Source: Riptortus pedestris
Lineage: Eukaryota; Arthropoda; Insecta; Hemiptera; Alydidae
Assembly (NCBI GenBank): GCA_019009955.1
Contig: CM032230.1
Location: forward strand, 111,242,501 to 111,306,500
DNA: 64,000 bases
Reading direction: 5' to 3'
The notes below the pieces were generated by a model that was not told the DNA's origin, did not search any database, and saw nothing but the letters and a program-made list of their open reading frames with translations. Positions 11,206-21,528 of the stretch are shown piece by piece (positions within the stretch are counted from its first letter, which is position 1; each line of letters begins with the position of its first letter). The position numbers and the translations under genes were made by a program.

Positions 11206-11787
11206 TAGCAGATATCCCCTAAGGGAAATCAGCTATTGAGGTTGTACTCATGACGGAATTTTCGAAATTTTTCTTCAAATGTCCATCGATCCTACCTAGT
11301 AGATGACGAAAATGAGGTCCATTCAAAACTGTATATATATATATATATTTGTCTGTTACCGCTCTAGTGGACGCAATTTTTATTTGATCGTTACCAAACT
11401 CGACATTTAGTCGTTTTATGTAAAAAGAAAGATCAAGTTCGTTAATGGCTGAAATCGGACCAGTGGGAGGGGGAGTTTAGAGGGGAGGATTTTCAAAAAT
11501 TCGAAATATTTCCGTTACTATACGTCGGATCGAAAAATTGTATAAAATCAATCTTATTGCAAATTAAATTTACTATAAATATTATCATATACATTTATTC
11601 TCTATCTTGAATATTAACCGAGATATTTGCATTTTTATGAAATCGGGGCGGATAACGGATGAGAGTGAGTTTCCCGCCAAAAGCTAGGTCGGCCGTTTTC
11701 TTAACTGTTCGGCTCTCATGAAATTTCTCTATTGTAAAACTTCACGTGGGAAATCTGCTTAGTTTACGCAGCCCCTGCGTGGCGGAC
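11206..11787 (-). mobile_element. HINE-like repeat, type B, complete
   Basis: The 3' palindrome TAGCAGATATCCCCTAAGGG starts at 11206. It is followed by ATCGATCCTACCTAGTAG, ATGACGAAAATGAGGTCC, a short TA tract (11333-11348) and the conserved blocks. The type B module contains GCTAGGTCGGCCGTTTTC and TAACTGTTCGGC. The 5' end GCAGCCCCTGCGTGGCGGAC ends at 11787. It has one of the shortest TA tracts in the window. Confidence 0.92.
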
Positions 11788-12010
11788 TTTTTATTTATTC
11801 ATGGACACCACATCGAAGATGATTTGCCCTTTCAAAAGTAACATCAGGTAACAATAACAAAAATACCTTTACAACAAGTAACAATAGTAAATACCTTACC
11901 AACAAGTTATATATAGGCCTTTTATTAAAAGCCTGAAGATGCCATTGATGCGGTGAAACCTTTAATGCAGGAAGACTACATCCTTCTAGCCAGAGAGGGA
12001 CTAAGTATTT
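11788..12010. other. No recognised feature
   Basis: Spacer between two minus-oriented HINE copies. A CTGAAGA...GTGAAAC string at 11933-11956 was considered as a ribozyme and rejected. Confidence 0.4.
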
Positions 12011-12156
12011 TAGCAGATCTCCCTTAAGGGAAATCAGCTATTGAGGACGAACTCATTCAATGCGAATTTCAAATCTTTTCTTCAAATGTCCATCGATCAT
12101 ACCCAGGAGTTGACGAAAATGTGGTCTGTTCAAAATTATATATCTATATCTTGTTT

Positions 12157-12206
<50 letters not shown>
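12157..12206. repeat. Compound (TA)n(TG)n microsatellite
   Basis: A TA run to 12179 passes directly into a TG run to 12206 inside the HINE copy. The TG part probably arose by TA-to-TG change and expansion. Confidence 0.9.
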
Positions 12207-12248
12207 ACTGTGTGTGTTGATGTTTTCGACCAGGTTATATTTATATAT

Positions 12249-12436
12249 GGTGTTGTCTCTTTGGAGGTTTGGTCAATGTTGGTGTAACACCTTCTGTTAC
12301 ACTCTAATTTAACAACAATATGCAATATTATAAAGTAGACCTGTATTTTTACAGCCCTGAAGAAGAGAAAATAAAATTCTCGAAATATCGGCATAAACTA
12401 AGATCTTTTTCCCCCAAACCTCCAAAAAGACAACAA

Positions 12437-12439
<3 letters not shown>
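12249..12439. mobile_element. Short inverted-repeat insert with a hammerhead-like motif
   Basis: The left end reads GGTGTTGTCTCTTTGGAGG then TTTGG. The right end, inverted, reads GTGTTGTTGTCTTTTTGGAG then GTTTGG. The ends match over about 24 bases with a small length difference. The insert sits in the TA tract of the HINE copy. It contains a hammerhead-ribozyme-like core (12354-12392). I do not recognise the family: a foldback/MITE, or an end fragment of a Penelope-like or retrozyme element, are the options. Confidence 0.55.
12354..12392 (+). ncRNA. Candidate minimal hammerhead ribozyme
   Basis: Order seen: GCC (12354-12356), CTGAAGA (12357-12363), a GAGAA/TTCTC stem (12365-12369 with 12377-12381), GAAA (12382-12385), TATC (12386-12389) and GGC (12390-12392). 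This matches the hammerhead core CUGANGA, helix II, GAAA, helix III, UH and the closing helix I strand. GCC/GGC would form a 3-bp helix I. Helix III would be the self-complementary AUAU, so activity would need a dimer, as proposed for the minimal ribozymes of Penelope-like elements. Predicted cleavage follows C12389. The match may be chance, as helix I is short. Confidence 0.4.
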
Positions 12440-12493
<54 letters not shown>

Positions 12494-13092
12494 TGTTAAC
12501 GCTCTAGCGTTCGTAATTTTTGCTTGATAGTTACCAAACTTCATATTTAAACGTTTTATGTAAAAATAAAGATCATGTTCGTTAATGACTTAAATCGGAC
12601 CAGCGGGAGAGGGGTTTATAGGGGAGGATTTTCGAAAATTCGAAATATCTCCGTTACTATACGTCAGATCGAAGAAGATAGAATCAATATTATTGAAAAT
12701 TAAACGTACTATAAATATTATTATGTATATTTATTCTCTGTCTTGAATATTAACCGAGATATTAGCATTTTTCAATTTTCAGCTTTCAACAAACCCCCAG
12801 TTCTGCTCATGTTATTTAAACAGTGCTCTGTTTTATAATGAACCACATTATTCGAAGCTTACGTAAATACTAAATATGGTTTTCAAGAGACCTTTATTGA
12901 ACGAGATACATGCAAATATGTTCTGGTGGCCCCCACCCGACAAAAACAACAACAACAAAAATTTGTTTCATTGGGAATAAAATTACTCTGATTCATTATA
13001 AATTACAGTACTAGGTATAGCTAATAGTTTTCAATAAAGTTAATATGCTATATTCAGATGTATTTCAGTAATTGTTTTTCTTTCCAGTGGCA

Positions 13093-14397
13093 AGATGAAA
13101 AATCTGTACTTCCTTATCCATATGTCTTAAGGAAACTTGTAGACAACGAAAGATCAATAATACGTACATGCAAAATAAAAAATTAAATATCGTCGTTGCA
13201 AAGTAAAAACATGTGATGGAAAAGATCGTTGAGTAGGGTCAAGGCAAATAATTAGATTTTATTCCTTGATAAATATTTTTTTTAATTATTCAGTCTCTAC
13301 AATATTATTAATTTAATAATTAGAAAATTGGCTCATCATAGATCAAAAAAATTTTCATTACAGTAGTTCCGAAGGATACAAATATTACTCGAAACTGGAA
13401 ACATCGAAATGTAACTTCTTCATTTTGATTAAACGCTTCATAAGATAATATCCAACCATCTTAAAAGTCATTTGAAAACCAGCTTCTCACTTAACTCTGT
13501 CTACCGTACAACTTTAGTCTAAGTTATAACTGGTCTTATAAGCGAACAAAATGGTGTTTAAATGTGTAGGAAGTCCCATTACAATTCTAAAACTGAAATA
13601 TGAACTTTTAATTAAGAAATACGTGTACATATATATTTTGTTTAATCAACGTATTGCCAGAAATTTATTACAAGCTAATTACAGCTTAAAAAATACGCAG
13701 GCTCTTCTGAACAGACGTGATGAAGATTAAATTAAGCTCACTTCAAGCGAGCTCTGTTTTGTTTCATTTTTTTTTTAAAAATAATTAAAATGCGTAACAA
13801 GAGGTTGGCTCTTGAATATATATGAGGTGGGGAGAAACGTCTTGAAACATTCGCACTATCAGTTAATCAGGAGCTATCAGATATGGAATAAAAATTAAAA
13901 GAAAAATACGAATATTACTTTTATGAAATATATAATTAGCATAATAATATAGTAACGTCTGAAAATTTAGATGTCAGTTCAGCCAAGGCCAAGTGAACTA
14001 ATTCTCTCCGTTAATGTTGCTCAAGTAAATTATTTACTTACTGGTTGAATTTCTACTTTATTTTCATATTAGAAATCAAAACCAACCGTTACCTAAAGAT
14101 TCGTTTAAACTTGGTACATTTATAAAAGGTCATAGATCAACTTAGGTCAAGAGGTCGTTCCCATATGTGAACTTCGGTTTCATTCGTCTTGTTCAGAGTC
14201 ATGCTTTACTTTTGAGCAAAGTGCATAAAAGGGGATTCCCAAAAAAGTAAAAGTCCTTTCAAAAGGTTGCAAACAATAAAAAGTGATAAAATTATAATTT
14301 TAAAAAATTAATGTTCTTGACGTACGAGTAAAGTACGAGTAACCACCATTGGATAGATATAAAATAACTGGAGAGTAAGTCCACAACCAAAATAATT
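13093..14397. other. No recognised feature
   Basis: AT-rich, stop-dense in all frames, no element ends seen. Confidence 0.5.
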
Positions 14398-14478
14398 TCC
14401 ATGACCAAGCGGGAATTGAACCCGTGACTCGAAGTTATCAAACAATATTTGCATTAGCTCCGCGGTACAAATACCTGT
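14398..14478 (-). repeat. tRNA-like SINE head or tRNA relic
   Basis: The minus strand contains GGGTTCAATTCCCGCTTGG, a good B-box/T-arm pattern, with CGCGGAGCTAATGC upstream resembling an A box. The acceptor stem does not close and spacing is off for a tRNA gene, so a SINE head is more likely. Confidence 0.4.
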
Positions 14479-14505
14479 GGCTAATAATAAAAATATGTTA
14501 TAATG

Positions 14506-14532
14506 TTGTGTGTGTGTGTGTGTGTTGTGTGG
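14506..14532. repeat. (TG)n microsatellite
   Basis: A short TG run, followed at about 14531-14556 by an imperfect palindrome GGGTGTATGAGTTTTCACTC then ACCCC. Confidence 0.7.
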
Positions 14533-14794
14533 GTGTATGAGTTTTCACTCACCCCAGTGTGTTTTAGGGAGTACAGAGTTTTATGTAAATAGTTCACTAG
14601 TAAAAACTTATGTTTTATGTAAACCTTAATCATTTTAAATTTCTTTTATTCATTTTATACAACAATTTTTTTTTTTAATTATTGATTTATTTAATTAATA
14701 TTTAAATATTTTATTAATGATTTCTTTATTGTCCAATATCAATAGTTTTGATTTGCAGTTTTCACCTAGCTTTGAATTTTGTCTTTATTTGTTT

Positions 14795-15285
14795 TCTTGC
14801 TCATTTATTTTTTATCTTTGCTGTGTTCAATACTTGTTTTTTGATTCCCATTCATGCTTTTTGAGTTCCATTTTGTTTTTGAGTTCCATTTACATTTTGA
14901 GTTCTAGTTCCGTTTTTGTGTTTCATTCAGTTTTAGTGTTTAATTTCGCCTTTTGTGTTCTATTTTTTTTTATTCCAGTTCTGTTTTGAGTTGCGTTCCT
15001 ATTTCTTTCCCATTTCTGTTTTGATATCATCTCTGTTTTTTGTGTTTTCTCTCTGTGTTTTGATCCTTTTATGTTTTGTAAATCCTTTGTTTGTTTTGTG
15101 TTCCTTTTGTGTTATGTGTTCCTTTTGTGTTTTGTGTTCCTTTTGCGTTTTGTGTTCCTTATCTGTTTTGTTTTCCTTTTGTGCTTTGTGTTCCATTTCT
15201 GTTTTGTTTAATTTTTTTTGTTTGTATTGTTTTTTTTTTGTTTGTATTGTTTTTTCTGTTTTGTTTTTTAAAGTTACAAATCCTT
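14795..15285. repeat. T-rich array of degenerate 18-bp units
   Basis: The clearest part, 15092-15205, repeats TTTTGTGTTCCTTTTGTG with an 18-base period. More diverged units (TTTTGAGTTCCATT) extend to both sides. The strand is strongly T/G-biased. Open frames on both strands arise because the period is a multiple of three, for example a minus-strand EHKTQK hexapeptide series. I treat this as a simple array, not a gene. Confidence 0.75.
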
Positions 15286-15385
15286 TAGTTTAGAGCAACA
15301 TCGCCGAAGCTGCGAAGCTCCAATAAATAAATAAATAATAATAATGAAAAACAATCAAACTTATTGATTTTGTGTGTCAATATAT

Positions 15386-15430
15386 TGTATTTATTTATTA
15401 ACGTCCACTTTATGCTACTAAAGCTAAACA
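15386..15430 (-). repeat. SINE 3' tail fragment
   Basis: TATTTATTAACGTCCACTTT then ATGCTACT is the inverted 3' end of the SINE found complete at 27.7, 31.9 and 33.0 kb. The head is missing. Confidence 0.6.
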
Positions 15431-16139
15431 GGGAGAGGAAGCTAATTAATATATAATAAAACAAATACCTAGTTAGTAGAAGATAAATATTAATGAAATA
15501 TTGTCATATCAAATCTTCTTTCCAAATTTAGTAAATATTATTATTTTCTGTTCAGTGGGAAAAAAAAAACACTGGATTCATTAATCAGAATTTTTTTAAA
15601 AAATTGTGAATTTATATTTTTTAATTCCTTTTATTCTTGTAAGAATCGCAAAAATTGTTGGTTTTCATATATCAACGGAATTATCCGTTTTGACTATTTT
15701 TGGCGTGACATCAATGCATACGTGTCTTATATAACTCGGCTAGCTTTAGAATGTGGACCATTTTGAGGGAGGAAGATAAAATATCGGAAATTCCAGCGTA
15801 CTTGTTAGAGATATGAAAAAATTGTCAACCCTTTTTTTTTATGTTTTATGATAATTTTCATTGCGACACATAGAAACGGAGATATCTTAAAGCACTTCCG
15901 AGTGACATCATTTTAAACGAAACACCACCAAACACTTTGTTTGGTTAATTTAATTGGAAAATAAGGAAGTCTAGTAGTGCACACGTACGATTTTTGTTTT
16001 GCACGTGTTCGGCTATGTTTCATATTCATTGGCAGTATTCAGAAAATCCTTTGTTTGTGGCTGTATGTTTTTTTTATTTCTATTCTTAGAGAAATTATCG
16101 CTAATCGGTGATATAATGAATGGATTTATTGGGACCCAT

Positions 16140-16336
16140 CTTCAAAAATGTCAGCCCCAAAAATCATAGGAACCTTCAGAAATTCTCCTCAATGTGGAAC
16201 CATTTTTCCTCTTGCGAAGTCATAGACTCATGCATAATCAAAATTATTTGGTACAGGTTTGCCCAGCACTTCTCAAATAAACTAATGTTCAGTTCTGTGA
16301 TCCCTTATTGTCAAGGGCACTTTTACCTTAGCCACA
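16140..16336 (+). repeat. Dispersed ~200-bp repeat, copy 1
   Basis: Shares AAAATCATAGGAACCTTCAG, TGGAACCATTTTTC and CAGGTTTGCCCA(G/A)CACTTC with the copy at 18016-18240, in the same order and orientation. The repeat is unclassified. Confidence 0.7.
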
Positions 16337-16551
16337 TGGCTGTTTGTTTTTTATTTATATTATTGGAGAATTTATCGCTTATCACTAATGGATCTTAGTT
16401 CAACCGTAGGGCTTAGTGATATAATGAATGAATTTATTGGAACTCAGACATATTTTAAACTAAAGTTTAGTAAAAAAAATTAGACGTATTGTAGATTTGT
16501 CGCTAGAACTTTTAGCAGTTCATTACAGGAATATGAAAAGTCCTAGGATAA

Positions 16552-17359
16552 TCTAATATATAAAATTTCCATGTCACAATGTTAGCGTACTCCTCCGAAA
16601 CGGCTTTACCGATTTTTAGCAAATTTTATATGCGTATTCAGTAGGTCTGAGAATCGGCTACTATCAATTTTGCATACCCCTAATTTGTAAGGGTTGTTCA
16701 CCCTTAACATTTTTTTTTAATTTTTGGACGAAATTTTTTGTTTTTATTTTTTTATAATGTGACATTAAAAACTACATACAACCCTAAATTTTTTTCTTTT
16801 TTATCACCACCCCCTATTTTTTATAGCCATTTTAGTAATTTAATCATTATCATCCCGCTCGATAACTGATCAATTATAGTGTTTTTAACTGTACTTCGAT
16901 TAAAATTTCAATTTGCAATGACAATCAACAAATCCCAAGGCCAAACGATTTCTATTTATGACTTAGATTTGAGTACACCATGTTTTTCACACGGGCAATT
17001 GTACGTAGCATGCTCTCGAGTGGGTAAACCATCCAGTTTGTTTGTGCTCGCTAAAGATGGGCTAACAAAAAATATTTTTCACGGTATAGCATTAAAAGAT
17101 TGATGTTGTTTGTTAGTGTTACTGTCGTAATTAATATGTGATATGTAATTTTAAGAAATAAACTATAATAACTTAAAAATAATATTGTTTGGCGTTTGTT
17201 ATTTTTATATTCCCTTATCGTTCATAGCGCTCCATGCCTATCTCATGCATATACTACATACACACTTATAATAAGTAAGTTACTTTTTGTCTACACTAGA
17301 ATTTATCTAGAAACTAGAAATAATTTATATGGCAAAACAACGTTTGCCGGGTAATCTAG
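16552..17359 (+). mobile_element. Helitron (family g), internally deleted, canonical ends
   Basis: Starts TCTAATATATAAAATTTCC after host A (16551). It ends with hairpin GGCAAA-ACAACG-TTTGCC (17331-17348), then GGGTAAT and CTAG (17356-17359) before host T. TC at the 5' end, a 3' hairpin about 10 bases from CTRR, and insertion between A and T are the Helitron hallmarks. At 808 bp it keeps only the end of the replication/helicase gene (16885-17103). Confidence 0.92.
16879..17103 (+). pseudogene. C-terminal fragment of Helitron RepHel (Pif1-like helicase)
   Basis: From about codon 12 the frame reads FAMTINKSQGQTISIYDLDL, then CFSHGQLYVACSRVGKP and LFVLAKDGLTKNIFHGIALK. This is the end of the Pif1-type superfamily 1 helicase in animal Helitrons: AMTINKSQGQT is the late helicase motif and YVACSRV is the motif VI region. 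The natural stop codon is retained at 17101-17103. The Rep nuclease and most helicase motifs are absent, so it cannot act alone. Confidence 0.92.
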
Positions 17360-17550
17360 TAGATTTATAAATCCTATAAAAAACACTAAATGAGAAGTTG
17401 TATTTTTTTTTCTTCAAATAATTCGCTTCATATGGAAATGTTTTGAGTATATTTGACTTCATAGAAGCGGTATATTTCACTGAAATGGATTATAGGGTAA
17501 GAATATAGGTGGATATGAGGTGAGTCCTGGCTGGGATGCGGCAATTTATC

Positions 17551-17802
17551 TTAGGTCGGCGGGATATAGACAAAGGGACGGGATAGGAACTGGGCGATTT
17601 GGCGTTCGACCGTTTGTCTGTTTGAACCATTGTCAAACAGGGCCGCTTTGTCCAGCCAGACCGTAAACACATCACTCGCTAATAAGGCCACCGTTTTGTG
17701 GGCACAGCCTTCCTCGGCACAAGGAATGAGGTATTTCCCCACCACGTCCTGTATTGTTCTATTAATATTAAAGCTGTTTACCACCCCCCCCCATTGTGCC
17801 AT
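17551..17802 (-). CDS. Unrecognised ORF in a GC-richer island
   Basis: An 83-codon frame from ATG at 17802. It stays open upstream to about 17844, to include DADANNEHGISPGA before the Met. It contains YLIPCAEEGCAHKTVALLAS and DVFTVWLDKAALFDNG. Composition is clearly richer in G+C than its surroundings, and the substitution pattern looks coding. A run of nine to ten G/C bases near 17786-17794 could hide a frameshift. I do not recognise the family. A captured gene fragment, an old viral insertion or a transposon part are all possible. Confidence 0.35.
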   Translation of the reverse strand: MAQWGGVVNSFNINRTIQDVVGKYLIPCAEEGCAHKTVALLASDVFTVWLDKAALFDNGSNRQTVERQIAQFLSRPFVYIPPT

Positions 17803-18015
17803 TGCACCCGGAGAGATCCCGTGCTCATTGTTAGCATCGGCATCAAATATTTAACGGCGGGAACGCACCCGCTGTCAGTAATCGTGGAAATTAATTAATT
17901 ATATAGCGGCCGCTCTTGAAGCAAATGAAATGTATCAAGTAATTGGTTTGCTCCAGCCGAAGGCAAACTTTAGATACTCCAAACCAATCTATTAAAAGCA
18001 GTTCAGTCCTGATCA

Positions 18016-18240
18016 TTTTCAAAACTGTCAAACCCAAAAATCATAGGAACCTTCAGAACCTCAAAAAGATTTTATATTGTATCCCGTTCTCAAAATGGAA
18101 CCATTTTTCGTCTTGCGACCCAGGCCTCATACATCATCAAAACTATTCAGTACAGGTTTGCCCAACACTTCTCAAATAAACTATTCTTTATTAGATAACA
18201 GCTCAGTAATCCCTTTCTATCAAGGACATTTTACCTTGTG
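18016..18240 (+). repeat. Dispersed ~200-bp repeat, copy 2
   Basis: Direct repeat of 16140-16336, about 1.9 kb apart. The Helitron and the GC-richer ORF lie between the two copies. Confidence 0.7.
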
Positions 18241-18459
18241 TCCTTCTGCTCAAGGATTCTTTTATCGAAAGATTATCAATCATAAATCAATTTTCAAAGT
18301 ATAATTTATCAAGAATAAAATCATTTTTCAGCTCCATTTTTGTTATTTTTTTTTTTGTATCCCAACTCCTCGAAACCACCTCTAGATCAGGTCCATTTTC
18401 AGTAAATGACAAGTATGATCTATAGTGATGATATTCTCTGCATTTATGTAAAAAAAAAC

Positions 18460-18750
18460 AATTAGTAGAAGGGAGTGGGCGAGGGTTACTGGAGGCAAAA
18501 ATAAAGAAAGTACGAATATCTCGATTAATACTTCCGTTACCAAAAAATGCATTGAACCACAATTGTAGACCATCATCCCGATAATCCGACTCGTAATAAC
18601 GAAGATATTTAGAATTTTCGAGTTCCCTCACCTCTAAAACCATTCTCTAATTGAGGTCCGATTTAAGCCACTAAAACATATGACCTTTAGTGTTGACTAA
18701 AACGGGTAAATATCGAGTATGGAGTAGATCAAATAAACATTCTCGAAACA
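18460..18750 (+). mobile_element. Divergent (type D) HINE-like repeat
   Basis: Recognisable by order: GGGAGTGGGCGAGGGTTACT, AATATCTCGATTAATACTTC, ATAACGAAGATATTTAGAAT, GGTCCGATTTAAGCCACTAA and TAAATATCGAGTATGGAGTA. The match to the main family is clear but weak, and no TA tract follows. Confidence 0.6.
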
Positions 18751-18797
18751 AGAAGGTAAAATTCAAAGGCCCCTTGAAAAAAAAAAAAAATTGGCGT

Positions 18798-19060
18798 TTA
18801 AGCTTAGAATAAAGTGTTTGATGATTTTACAGCTTAATGTTAATATGTCATTAGAAGTAGTTTAGGGGGTTTACAGAAGGAAAACTATAAATAATCCAAT
18901 ATATCGATGAGTATTTATGATGAGTATGGTTGTATCGATTCTTTACAACTTTTCGATCGGACTCATACTTACAGAGATATTTTGAATGTTCAAAATTCCA
19001 TCTATCAGCTTTCTTTCTTGTTTTCAGCCTTCAATTAGCCCTCACTTCACCTAATCGGAT
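18798..19060 (+). mobile_element. Second divergent (type D) HINE-like fragment
   Basis: Contains AGCTTAGAATAAAGTGTTTG, TTAATATGTCATTAGAAGTA, TTTACAGAAGGAAAACTA and CATACTTACAGAGATATTTT in the order of the type C module, but diverged. Both ends are missing. Confidence 0.5.
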
Positions 19061-19098
19061 TTTTACTTAGGAACAGAAAATATACTGTGGAAGAGATG

Positions 19099-19100
<2 letters not shown>

Positions 19101-19148
<48 letters not shown>

Positions 19149-19463
19149 GTAACCTCTCTCTGTACATTGATTTTTTTCGCGAAATTTCACATTAACTTTT
19201 CGTTTCACATGTCATAGACACCATAACTGCATTTTGTTTATTTATTTGTTTGTTTGTTACCTTTTCACGCATAAACGGCTGAACCGAATTTTATGAAACT
19301 TGGTAAGTATATTACTACTAATCCAACTTAGACTTTAGGCTATCTTAATATTCTATGAGGGGGTAAATGTCAAAATATTGTGCAAAGTAAAGCCTTGCCA
19401 AAAAAATACCATCACCATTCAGCCTCAAATGAATTCCCGGGCGAAGCCGGGTATCTGAGCTAG
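19101..19463 (+). mobile_element. Short Helitron, family a
   Basis: After a (TA)n tract (19102-19143) it reads AAATTGTAACCTCTCTCTGT then ACATTGATTTTTTTCGCG, the 5' region of the complete copy at 59.4 kb. It ends CCCGGGCGAAGCCGGG, then TATCTGAG and CTAG at 19460-19463 before T. The exact 5' TC is lost in the TA repeats. No coding sequence. Confidence 0.85.
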
Positions 19464-19605
19464 TGTGACATAAAGTTATTCATATTGTTAAGCAAGTTAT
19501 TCAACTTTCTTGTTTTCTGCCACCACTAATAATCATCAGATTTTTATTTGTAAATTGATAATATACAGTGAGATGAAATCAGTAGAGAGGCATACCACTC
19601 CGCAA

Positions 19606-19646
19606 GGACTTCTTAGTTTACGAAGCAAGCCCCTCCGTAACGGATT
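19606..19646 (-). repeat. HINE-like 5' end fragment
   Basis: CTTAGTTTACGAAGCAAGCC then CCTCCGTAACGGA is a diverged copy of the GTCCGTCACG end, read inverted. Its hairpin arms still pair with one G-U. Confidence 0.5.
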
Positions 19647-19930
19647 TTAAAAATGAAAGCGTTGCTTTCCCTCATCAAATGAAAATTGGTACACAGTTTC
19701 CGCCGAATCAATATTGAAATAATCCAGTGCGTAGAAGCTTCGTAACAGCGGTCAAAGACCCGAGAGTAGAAAGTTCAGTTTGCGGAGTAGTTCAGTTGCC
19801 AGCTATCGGACCAAAACCCTCCCCACACGATCCCTCTTCTCATTCTGTTTGACCCGCTCAGTCTCGTCCTTTTTAGAGCTCCCTAAATTATAAGGGAAAT
19901 ACAATAAGGGAAATATGCTAATAAAAAAAA

Positions 19931-20345
19931 GTTCGTAGTCCGTGGCCTACGAAAACTAAGGAAATTATCCCAAGTCCTGGTACGACACAATGTTGATCTC
20001 TACTCCCAATATATTTTCTATTTCTAAAGTAAAATCCAATAAATAGAACTGGGGATTTGTTGAAGGCTGAAAACAAGAAAGTATAATTAGCTCGCTTAAT
20101 ATTTAAGCTAATAATAAATGTTTAGAACAACAATTGTAGAGCGTCAATAGCTTAACAAGATTAGTTGTGTAACATTTTTTAATACGACACATAATAACGG
20201 AGATATTTTGAATTTTCCAATTCCCCACCCCCATCCTTGTCGAATTACAGTCAATACCTACTATGAACTTGAAGTGATGAATTAAACGGGGAAATGCCGA
20301 TTATGGAATAGATCAAATAAATATTTTAGAGTAATGAACATAAAA
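19931..20345 (+). mobile_element. Divergent (type D) HINE-like repeat with own 5' hairpin
   Basis: Starts GTTCGTAGTCCGTGGCCTAC then GAAAACTAAGG after an A run. The hairpin TTCGTAG/CTACGAA occupies the place of ACGCAG/CTGCGT in the main family, with paired changes in both arms. Downstream it keeps GAACTGGGGATTTGTTGAAG, AATAACGGAGATATTTTGAA and AGATCAAATAAATATTTTAG. It stops before any TA tract or 3' palindrome. Confidence 0.7.
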
Positions 20346-20409
20346 GCTCAATTGATGACGACATCACATAAAGTATTTACATTTATCTTACAAATTTAAA
20401 GTTCAATAT

Positions 20410-20537
20410 TAGCAGGTTTCTCGTAAGGGAAATCAGCTAATGAGGTCGTACTCATGACGCGATATTCGAAAAATTTCTTCAAATGTCCATCGATCCTACC
20501 CAGGAGATGACGAAAATGAGGTCCGTTCAAAACTGTG

Positions 20538-20595
<58 letters not shown>

Positions 20596-21138
20596 TGTCT
20601 GTTACCGCTCTAGTGGTCGCAATTTTTGTTTAATCGTTCCCAAACTTGGTAATTAGGTGTTTTATGTAAAAAGAAAGATCAAGTTCGTTAACGGCTGAAA
20701 TCGGACCAGTGGGAGGGAGGGTTTAGAGGTTGAGGATTGTCGAAAATTCGAAATATCTCCTATACTATACGTCGAATCGAAAAATTGTACAGAACCAATC
20801 TTATTGCAAATTAAATTTACTATAAATATTGTTCTATACATTTATTCTGTATCTTGAATATTAACCGAGATATTTACATTTGTATTCTGCGTGTGGTTAT
20901 CAGTAGGCTATGTTCGGACTTTCCGCCGAGAGCTCTGGCTATTCGTCCCTCGTGAATAGGTTTAGAGGTTAGGTTAACTGTTTGGGGCTAGAAACTACTG
21001 GGTTATTACGCCATAATAATGTTTTAGGTTTAGAGGTTTCTTACTACTACAGTTGTTATTAGGCAGATTTCTCTATTGTAAAACTTCACGTGGGAAATCT
21101 GCTTAGTTTACGCAGCAACCGTCCCCTGCGTGACGGAC
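20410..21138 (-). mobile_element. HINE-like repeat, type A, complete
   Basis: The 3' palindrome (TAGCAGGTTTCTCGTAAGGG) starts at 20410. The (TA)n tract is 20537-20592. Central blocks follow, then the type A module (GAGCTCTGGCTATTCGTCCC, AGGTTTAGAGGTTTCTTACT). The 5' hairpin is interrupted by four extra bases (CGCAGCAACCGTCCCCTGCG) and ends GACGGAC at 21138. Confidence 0.92.
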
Positions 21139-21154
21139 TTTTTTGGTGATATTT

Positions 21155-21489
21155 GCCTTGGAATGAAATGATCTATGATATGACATGAGTAGGAGTTTAC
21201 TGAGGGCCGAAAACTAAAATATGCATATATCTCACTTAAAAGTCAAGATATAGGAAGATTGTGCATAACAACATTTATAGAACATTTTCAATAAGATTGG
21301 TTCTATACACCACTACTCCGCATAATAACGAAGATATTTTGAGTTTTCGAAAGTCAACCCTCTAAACCCCCCCTCTCTTTCCTTGGTTCGATTTCAGCCA
21401 TTAACGGACTAGATCTCTAGTTTTTCCTGAAACTCTCATACATTGAGTAAGATGACGATTTAACAAATATTGCGACCGCTAGAGTGATA

Positions 21490-21528
<39 letters not shown>

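Larger units (their letters stand above)
12011..13092 (-). mobile_element. HINE-like repeat, long type C, 5' end truncated, with an insertion in its TA tract
   Basis: Starts TAGCAGATCTCCCTTAAGGG at 12011, then GTCCATCGATCATACCCAG. The TA tract is replaced by TA/GT repeats (12157-12206), a 190-bp inverted-repeat insert (12249-12439) and more TA (12440-12490). The conserved block then follows, with AACAAACCCCCAGTTCTGC, TGAACCACATTATTCGAAGC and the long type C extension (TATTCAGATGTATTTCAGTA). It stops at about 13092 without the CAGCCCCTGCG end. Confidence 0.85.

Noticed and set aside
11932..11958. Second hammerhead-like string CTGAAGA...GTGAAAC
   Set aside because: No U-H cleavage position or helix III partner after GAAAC, and helix I cannot form.
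14398..14478. A functional tRNA gene on the minus strand
   Set aside because: A good B box, but the acceptor stem and arm spacing do not fit.
14717..15293. Long Phe/Cys/Leu-rich frames as a membrane protein
   Set aside because: They come from the T-rich 18-bp array. Composition is fully explained by the repeat.
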